64,000 nucleotides of DNA, from assembly GCA_029204225.1 (NCBI GenBank), contig CM055092.1, forward strand, positions 46,503,486 through 46,567,485, in the 5' to 3' direction. The notes beneath the pieces are model-generated. The model was not told the DNA's origin and did no database searches. It was given only the letters and a program-made list of their open reading frames with translations. The translations under genes and the position numbers were made by a program. Every line of letters begins with the position of its first letter. Position 1 is the first letter of the stretch. Below are positions 57,294 through 64,000 of this stretch, in pieces. This DNA is from Diphasiastrum complanatum (taxonomy: Eukaryota; Streptophyta; Lycopodiopsida; Lycopodiales; Lycopodiaceae).

Positions 57294-58555
57294 GACACAA
57301 AGAGAGATTAATTGTATATGTTTATACCCAGCTTTATTTTCTCGTATCTTTTGATGGAGCCCCTTCTAATGCCATTATTTTGACACCTTTGATGTGAGAA
57401 AACATTGTTGGAGTTGACCATGTTTTCAAGTGCCCAACATCATAATTCTATAGGCCATTCAAACTTGGACATAAACCCTTTGACCCCACCTTAGCCAAAT
57501 TAAAGTAGCGTAGTCCTAGTAAAACGGAAACCCTATCTCATATGTTGATCTTTGAACACGAGGGACATGTTACCCTCAACCTTGCCTTAGCCAAGTTAAA
57601 CTAAAATAATCCTAGTGAAATGGAAGAAGCTGGGCTCAAATCTCAATCTCTGAGCACAAGGGTAAACTTTGAGCCCGTCTTTTCACACAATGGACAACTC
57701 ATAGCCCCCATGCTCCCAAGCTTTAAAGCTTTGTTTCCATTTTGTCATTAACATGGTGTCTTTAGTAAAGTGGATTCTAAATCACAAAATGTTTCATCTA
57801 TAAATGTCCCTTCTATGCACCTTTTTAAGTTGCAGGTCGAAATGATGTCTTTGATTAATTTTGGTAGTCAGAAGTCCTATCAATTACAATTTTTCCAATA
57901 AAATTGGACTGTTTTTTTTTTATATTGACGGTTTGGCATTACTCCATCAATATTAACAAAAACTATCAAAACTCAGAATATGAAATTACATAAATGGAAA
58001 TCTTACTAATAGAATTTCAGTAACTCTTAAACTGTATCCAACAAAATTTCTCTGCTCGGATAAATAGTTTTGTCACCACTCATTCAATCTGGCCATTTCA
58101 TAATTGTTTGACGGTTTTAAATTCAATTTTGACGAGTATCTTGCACAAACGTTCACTTGACCCATTTCTAACGATCTATATCGAATAGAAATATATCAGA
58201 CAAGTAACTGATTTCAAATTTTAACCAAATATGAAATTCAACAGAAAAGGAAAAAAATTCAATTTTAACTTTCAATCTAGAAGTTCCCTACTCCAAAAGT
58301 TAAAATGACATTAAAGTATAAAACTGCCGCATGTACCAGAGTACAATATTTTTTGTGGTTCCTTCTGTCGATTTTAAATCATCTATAACCAAGAAATAAT
58401 TTAGCTTTAGAGAAGCCATTGTGACTAACTCTGACTGATAAACTCGGTGTAGTCAATTGACAAATCTAAACTCATTCCATAGATGACGAAAAATTGATCG
58501 AAATTTCGATTTTTTGGAAAAACTCGATTTTTGGCTCAATTTAGATAATTCAAAA
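57011..58555. other. non-coding DNA, nothing recognised
   Basis: AT-rich; contains a (TG)n tract at 57259-57291. No coding or structured feature that I can support. Confidence 0.5.
57259..57291. repeat. (TG)n microsatellite
   Basis: About 16 TG units. Confidence 0.95.
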
Positions 58556-59063
58556 AACAGGGAAGGCAAGAGGGTGCATCACCTTACCTGTGAGCCATAG
58601 TAGAGCAGAAGAGGTATAAGCAAGTTCAAGATGAGCTTCTTCGAGAATACGGAAATGAACCTATTCTGTTACCCGAGGAAACTTAACAAAAAAAAAAACA
58701 CGACCCTCAAGAATAGAGATCATATCCGATCTTCTGCAGTCTCAAATCACATTATCTTTCCATACTGTTCTAAAGCTATTCAAACCTTTACGCAAGATCA
58801 TAACCCGAGAGCTACATCAGCCAGATGAGGATATCGAATTACCTCATCAACCAGAGATTCCAAGGCCGACCCAACAGGTTGATGTTACATTGTTTCAAAC
58901 AGGGAAGGCAAGAGGCCGCATTACCTTACCTGTGAGCCATAAAGATCAAGTTACTGTACCGGCTATCATCGATGGTGGGTCAGGAGTAAATATCATATTG
59001 TTATCACTTGCTATGCAATTGGGTTTGGTGTCAAAGTACAACAAAATGGACCAAGAATAGATC
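58556..59063 (+). mobile_element. Ty3 fragment F, gag end and protease N-terminal half
   Basis: The plus strand at about 58895-59035 reads TLFQTGKARGRITLPVSHKD, then VPAIIDGGSGVNIILLSLAM, the retropepsin D-G-G loop as in the other Ty3 elements. An upstream segment (58605-58670) reads RYKQVQDELLREYGNEPILL. A 45-bp segment around CAGGGAAGGCAAGAG occurs twice, at 58556 and 58899. The protease is interrupted at about 59064. Confidence 0.7.
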
Positions 59064-59797
59064 TGAATCAGATCCACAAGTGTGATTGGATGTTAGATTA
59101 GATAGCATTTAGATCAAATCTAGATGAATAAATCTAACAAGAACAATCATTATTGATCAAAACTTGTACTTGCTGATTTCACACGTGTGAAAACCTGTCA
59201 GAGTACGGACAATAGGCTGAGAATAAAGTATACTAAGCTTAGAACCCAATCAATGCATAAAAACACAAGACAAATAGAGAGAAAACACTAGAATTGCTCC
59301 AAAACCAAGATTTAGCTTCCATGTCAATTATGGCCAAATGAGCCACCATATATACACCAGAGCTGATGCTTACTCAGCTGATTTGGCACGTGTGAGAGTG
59401 CCTACTCATCAAAGGATCCACCAATAATCATCAATATGGCACATGGACCAAGTTTCCTAACTTATAGCCACCTCCCTTGATTTTAGGCAATTTTCCTAAT
59501 TTATAGGGACGTGCACAAATATCTACTTCAAGTTGGATCTCACCTACTACTGATGTTTTCACACATGTGAGCAGTCTTGGCACGTGTTTTGTGAAATAGC
59601 TTTTCCTACCAATAAAATGATGCCAAGTGGCATATAGCTAGAAAACTAGATTTTGGCCATTTTAGCCACTAGATCTTAAATGAAATGGTATGTACAACCT
59701 ATATGACTCATCTAAATGATAAATGCATTTATTTCACACGTGGTAACAGGCTCCACACATGTCTTATGATGATATGTACTACTCATAATGGTATTCA
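59064..59797. mobile_element. probable solo LTR inserted in Ty3 fragment F
   Basis: 734 bp between TGAAT and ATTCA ends, splitting the retropepsin. Inside are repeated CACACGTGTGAAA-like and ACAGGCTCCACACATGTG motifs, which also occur in the LTRs of copia C. No clean 5-bp target duplication was found, so the boundaries are approximate. Confidence 0.5.
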
Positions 59798-60940
59798 CAA
59801 GATATGATCAAGTTAGCTTTTGCCAATTTTAACATTTGGGCCTATTGTTCCACCTATAGACTGAATTTAACTTACCAGACTTCAACCACATGGACATACA
59901 ATGTCGTATCCATCAAGATCGCAGATCTTAAGTTTACAGTTGATTGTGTGGTACTAGATCTCCCACAAGGAAAGTCCACCTATAAAGTTTTATTAGGAAC
60001 CATGTGGTTAACAAATGCCGAAGTGATCCAAGCTTGGAATGAACAATGAATTGTTTTTGGTAATAGAGATCACAGAATATCAGTGGATTACACTACTAGT
60101 AAAGCAAAACCAGTACGGGAAGAAGATGAATGTTCCTCGACCACATATGAAGAAACCAATGTTTCTCCAACTATCCGAGGACATTACGCACAATCTACCG
60201 ATATCATTAATTGGGGACATGTGTAGATGCCAATAGATGCAGTAATGAAGTATTATCCGAATCTGAGCGATAATGATCACATCCAGAAGCATAGATCAAT
60301 CGATTATGGATGCTTTTTATGTTTCTTATATAGATGCAGAGCTTATTCAAACAGAGTGGCTACCAAATCCGTCGGTTAGTGCGCCTATAGCAATTACAGA
60401 TAACGGTATCATGCTAATGATGATTGACGAGGGCCCAACTGACGAGCAAATACTTCATTATCTAGATCCACAGTCATCCCACCTTACAAAGATACCAAAA
60501 GAGATTAAGCTGCCATTACCTTTTGCACATGTAGATGAATCCACTTTGAAATATTTAGCGCAGCCTAGTCAATTAACCAATTATCATCTGAAGGATAAAT
60601 TACATGAATGGGATAATTCAAAAGGCGTAATTATTAGCACTATAGATGAGAGTCTTACAGTCCAACCGCATACACAGATCTCTCGTCAAAGGCTATTAAC
60701 AATTCCCATATTGCCAGATCACAAAATAAACCACTTCCTATCCTCTACTTGAGATTGACCAAAAAACAGAAGCAGATCCGTCAAAAAATGAAACCACTGA
60801 TTGATCCTCTTATTGAGCAACAAACAAAAGACTTACCTAACGTTGCTTCGTGTTCAAGGCCACACCCCGGTAGAGCCCCATCTTTACTTGAAAAGATCCC
60901 TGTGCTTCACCAATATAATTTGTTTTCTAGATGTTCATAA
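59798..60940 (+). mobile_element. Ty3 fragment F, protease C-terminal half and linker
   Basis: Resumes with VVSIKIADLKFTVDCVVLDL and YKVLLGTMWLTNAEVI (retropepsin flap and C-terminus). It then runs, with a stop and frameshifts, into an acidic linker (60273-60752) containing DEGPTDEQILHYLDPQ, the counterpart of DEQVLYHMDPD in element 1. It ends before any RT motif. Confidence 0.75.
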
Positions 60941-62402
60941 AGCTATGTAGCTATATTTCATGAGCATCTGTACAAATAGGTTAGCTGGTGTACATATATT
61001 TGTAGCTGGATATGTGTTTCTATGAGTAATTGCCAACTATGATTGCCATTAAATCTCATAGAGTGTCCACGAGTTGGCTATAATGATATATGCAGTTTTG
61101 CACTAATGGAATTAGGGCAATGATCCAATAATGGGTTTGTACTTCAATAATTGGTATGCCCTATATTAAGTAGTGAGTTGTTATGACTCCTTTCCTTTCC
61201 ATGAGGTTATTTCTCTCCATTTCCCCACACAAACAAGCACATAAAAGAGAAAAAGATGATGCAATATTTGCCTACTGAAGACCATTTTGAAGCATTTGTT
61301 ATGCAGTTCACCAACCTTCAACTCTGTTTGTTAAGAGCTTGAAAGTTTGTGTTTCTTTAAGACTTGAGCACAAGCTATGAAAGTTTTCTTCAATCTTTTA
61401 ATGCTTTTGGAAAAGCAAATTCCTATTTCAAAATGTGTATCATTTCCTTGGGAGCTCATGATGATGCTAGTTTTTCCCCGGTACTGGGAGATTTCATATC
61501 TAATTTAGGCAATGATTTCATGATCACGTAGTTGATAATGTGAGGCATAGAAATGGGGGATGAGAAGATTGAAGGGAACAGCACCCATGCAGGCAATATA
61601 CTACCATCATCAATGTCATAATTGATGACATGACTGTAAACAATAAAAGCATAGAGACAGAATTGAGAAGTAGCATGTAAGGTAATAACATTCGATCAAA
61701 CAATCCACTTTCATAGTAACTTTGGGTTTGCTATTCAATATTGTGTACGATCAAAATAGTTGCTAACAAGATCTAGATGTTGGAAGTGGGGAAGGATATT
61801 GCCCACAAGTTGCTAGGGCTAGATTCATTGTCAAGAAAAGATGTTATCTTCAACAGAATTTAAAGGTTGAATGGATTCTTAATGATGCTCGCAATAAGTC
61901 TCACACCATAGGGAGCAATAAGCTCCTTGGAGGTTCGAAGAACTTTGTTGGCTTTATGTCCAATCCCAGGAGCTACATATTTGAGTCCTTTGTGGTATGC
62001 TGTAGTAGACAGTAAAGTAAAAGACATTTAAGAGAGAGATATTGAAAGGTGCTACAGTGTCTCCCATCATCAATCACAAAGTTCCCAAAATTACTATCAT
62101 GAATTGCGTGTGCGTGTGCGTGCGCACGCGTGCGTTTGTTCTGAAGATGTTAAACTCAATTGCAACTTCTGTTGAAAAGTCTCTCCATTATTTTGAGTCA
62201 AGCCAAAAAAACACTTTTGAATCCTAGGCATATGGACTCTAGCAAAAATTAACTCTGCGTTGATGGAAACTTAACTATGGCATGCCTCTTTGATGTTTGA
62301 AAATGCATTAGCAAATTTTGTTTATGCCTATATTGCTGACAAAAATTGTGACTACCAAAACCCCGTAATCTCTCAAAATCCACTTCCTATGTACTGCTCC
62401 TA
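60941..62402. other. intergenic DNA and probable TSN 3' UTR
   Basis: No coding frame recognised. The stretch just left of 62403 is probably the TSN 3' UTR. An alternating purine-pyrimidine GTGCGTGTGCGTGCGCACGC tract lies at about 62106-62136. Confidence 0.5.
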
Positions 62403-63517
62403 TCAACGACGACCACCCTTGCGGCCTAGACTTTCATCCTCATCATCAGACTCCACATCACCATACTGCCAGATATTGAGTCTTGCCTTTCTTGCTGTTT
62501 CCTGGAAATCAGCCAGATTCTCAAGTGCAGTTTGCTTTTCTTTAGTATCCCATTTTCCCTTCTTTTCTATTCTGGCAAGTCCAGCCTGCAGACAGTTTGA
62601 TCGTTAGTGGGTTTTTGTTGCATCTAATACCAAAAAGAGAGGAACCCACAATCCTTGTGAAAGATAGTCTAGCTATGATCTCTGCATAGAATGTCTTAAT
62701 GCCATTGAATTTGATAATGTCCATTTTCTTACCTCAACAAGGGTTGCATTGATACTTCTGGTTGTCTCAACGTCTACTAACGTCACAACTAACCTTGTAC
62801 CAGTTCCTTGACCCTTCACTTTTCCACCAGAGAGATCCTTGTCTTCTACTTTCATCATAATTTTCTTGTCACCAATAGTGCTCGCACTAAGCAATTCAGC
62901 AGCTTCCACTCCAAAATCCTCTTCAAGTTCAGGAACTTTGATGTAGGCAAGACTACATAACTGTGCAAGGCCTTGTACTGCTGCTCCTACAGAAACATCT
63001 AACGGCCTTAACTTTGATAGAGGAATAATTTCTTGGTTACCATAATCTAGATAGAAGACCTCATATTCTGCCTTCCCTGCTGTTATGGGTTGGCGTGGAG
63101 CACTGACAACCTGAAAGATATGATCAAAACATTACCATGTCACATGTACTTGAAAATGAAGGCAAGCAAATTTTCTCAGGGTCAAGAACATAAATTCGGA
63201 GTTACAACATTTAGTACATGTACAACATAGTGTATAAGACTTACTAATGCACGATTCCATTTATGATTTACAAGACTTACTAATGCACGATTCCACGTAT
63301 CATCAGCACTGTATTGTGCAATAACAAAGTCCCCTTTCTTGGGCAGAAAACTCCCAGGTGGAAGTGGCTTATCCTTAAGCCTCAATGACTCAAGTTGCTG
63401 TTGAATTGCAGAAACACGAGAATCACCCACAATTTGTGCATAGAGTCTTCCACCGCCGAGAACTTCCGTCACTCGAACCTTCAATAACAAGCAATCCATT
63501 TTATTCCCAGTAAGTTG
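62403..63517 (-). CDS. TSN: Tudor-SN protein (TSN), last three exons
   Basis: Tudor-SN is a cytoplasmic RNA-binding scaffold with staphylococcal-nuclease-like repeats and a Tudor domain, involved in stress granules and mRNA stability. Exons on the minus strand are about 63517-63281 (VRVTEVLGGGRLYAQIVGD, PKKGDFVIAQYSADDTWNRA), 63110-62733 (YEVFYLDYGNQEIIPLSKLR, VPELEEDFGVEAAELL) and 62585-62403 (AGLARIEKKGKWDTKEKQ, ARLNIWQYGDVESDDEDESL, stop at 62403). They form the Tudor domain with its aromatic F-Y-x-D-Y-G-N motif and the closing half-SN fold. All internal junctions are phase 0. The 5' end of the first exon is uncertain (acceptor at 63518 or about 63490). The 63281 donor is duplicated at 63245. 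The remaining exons lie to the right, beyond the window. Confidence 0.93.
63236..63295 (-). repeat. TSN: tandem duplication of a TSN splice donor
   Basis: A 24-bp unit (plus-strand AAGACTTACTAATGCACGAT...) occurs at 63236-63259 and 63272-63295, a 36-bp offset. Each copy holds the coding end TGGAATCGTGCATTA and the donor GTAAGT. Confidence 0.92.
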
Positions 63518-64000
63518 CTATCAATAATTATTAGCACATCTTTGGGCATAAAAACTTTAAATTTTGGATAGCATGCTCAAAGACACCTGCAGAGTAAAAC
63601 AGACCAAAAATGGCATAACTAGAGAAATCATAGTTCACTATTTGTGTGATAAACAGGGTTAGGGCATACATGGGCATGGCACGAGTCCCGAAAGAGAGCA
63701 CCCTACCACTTGGTCCTTGGCCCGATTACTAAAGATCGACTTTTTTAACGCTGCTCTCACACAAAAATTGACCTTGTGATCAATACTGTCAAAAGGGGTC
63801 AAATGAGAGATCCCCTAATGTCATCCATACCATTAGACCAAATACTCTATCCAATGTCAACAACTATAATATACCCATCTGTATTTCTAGAGTAGCAACC
63901 AGGGGAAAAGCTCCACATCATCCGACAACAACCTTATCATGCTTAATAAAAGCATGCAACAGACCTGAAAATATCACCTTCTCTAGTGATAGCAAGCAGC
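63518..64000. other. TSN upstream intron sequence
   Basis: No further TSN exon could be confirmed on the minus strand. A short open stretch at about 63965-64000 ends in CAG|GT but does not match a TSN segment I know. Confidence 0.5.

Noticed and set aside
62106-62136. GTGCGTGTGCGTGCGCACGC tract as a regulatory element
   Set aside because: An ordinary alternating purine-pyrimidine microsatellite without conserved context.
63960-64000. Short open stretch LLAITREGDIF followed by CAG|GT on the minus strand, considered as another TSN exon
   Set aside because: It does not match a TSN segment that I can recall and is cut by the window edge.

Overview
The window is nuclear DNA of a land plant with a large, repeat-rich genome. 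Three conserved plant nuclear genes lie on the minus strand with multi-kilobase introns, and they are separated by layers of Ty1/copia and Ty3 LTR retrotransposons, a LINE fragment, tRNA-derived SINEs and very long CT/GA and TG microsatellites. The exact lineage cannot be read from the sequence; a fern or other non-flowering plant is a guess. No prokaryotic features, CRISPR arrays, rRNA genes or intact tRNA genes were seen.

Host genes, all minus strand: (1) VPS36, the ESCRT-II subunit, with exon 1 at 8592-9263 and exon 2 at 4640-4840, a 3.75 kb intron between them, and the C-terminal exons not found here (probably beyond the left edge). (2) A complete four-exon STP-type H+/monosaccharide symporter, 53588-55500. 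(3) The last three exons of Tudor-SN (TSN), 62403-63517, where the 5' splice site of one exon has been tandemly duplicated in frame.

Retrotransposon layout: 1-1119 is a LINE fragment (ORF1-like plus endonuclease). 10321-12105 is the 3' end of a copia element with its LTR. 14044-31135 is a Ty3 nest: a minus-strand element (14044-17691) was entered by a plus-strand element (LTR from 17692), whose own 5' LTR was then split by a third, related element (18127-27116). 33291-42717 is a plus-strand copia element interrupted by a Ty3 gag fragment and by a minus-strand copia (36694-41482). 44840-51911 is a head-to-head inverted pair of one copia family with an internal chimeric junction. 56489-57010 is another minus-strand copia 3' end, and 58556-60940 is a Ty3 fragment split by a probable solo LTR.

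Most noteworthy: the two related Ty3 elements have long non-coding leaders built from alternating copies of a decamer and its reverse complement. Two Ty3 elements carry an unrecognised domain at the 3' end of the coding region. Two Ty3 copies share a stop codon at the same gag-pro position (TAG in one, TGA in the other). An 85-bp tRNA-like SINE has perfect 15-16 bp target duplications, with one copy about 65 bp upstream of the sugar-transporter start codon. A 24-bp duplication in TSN gives two in-frame splice donors 36 nt apart.
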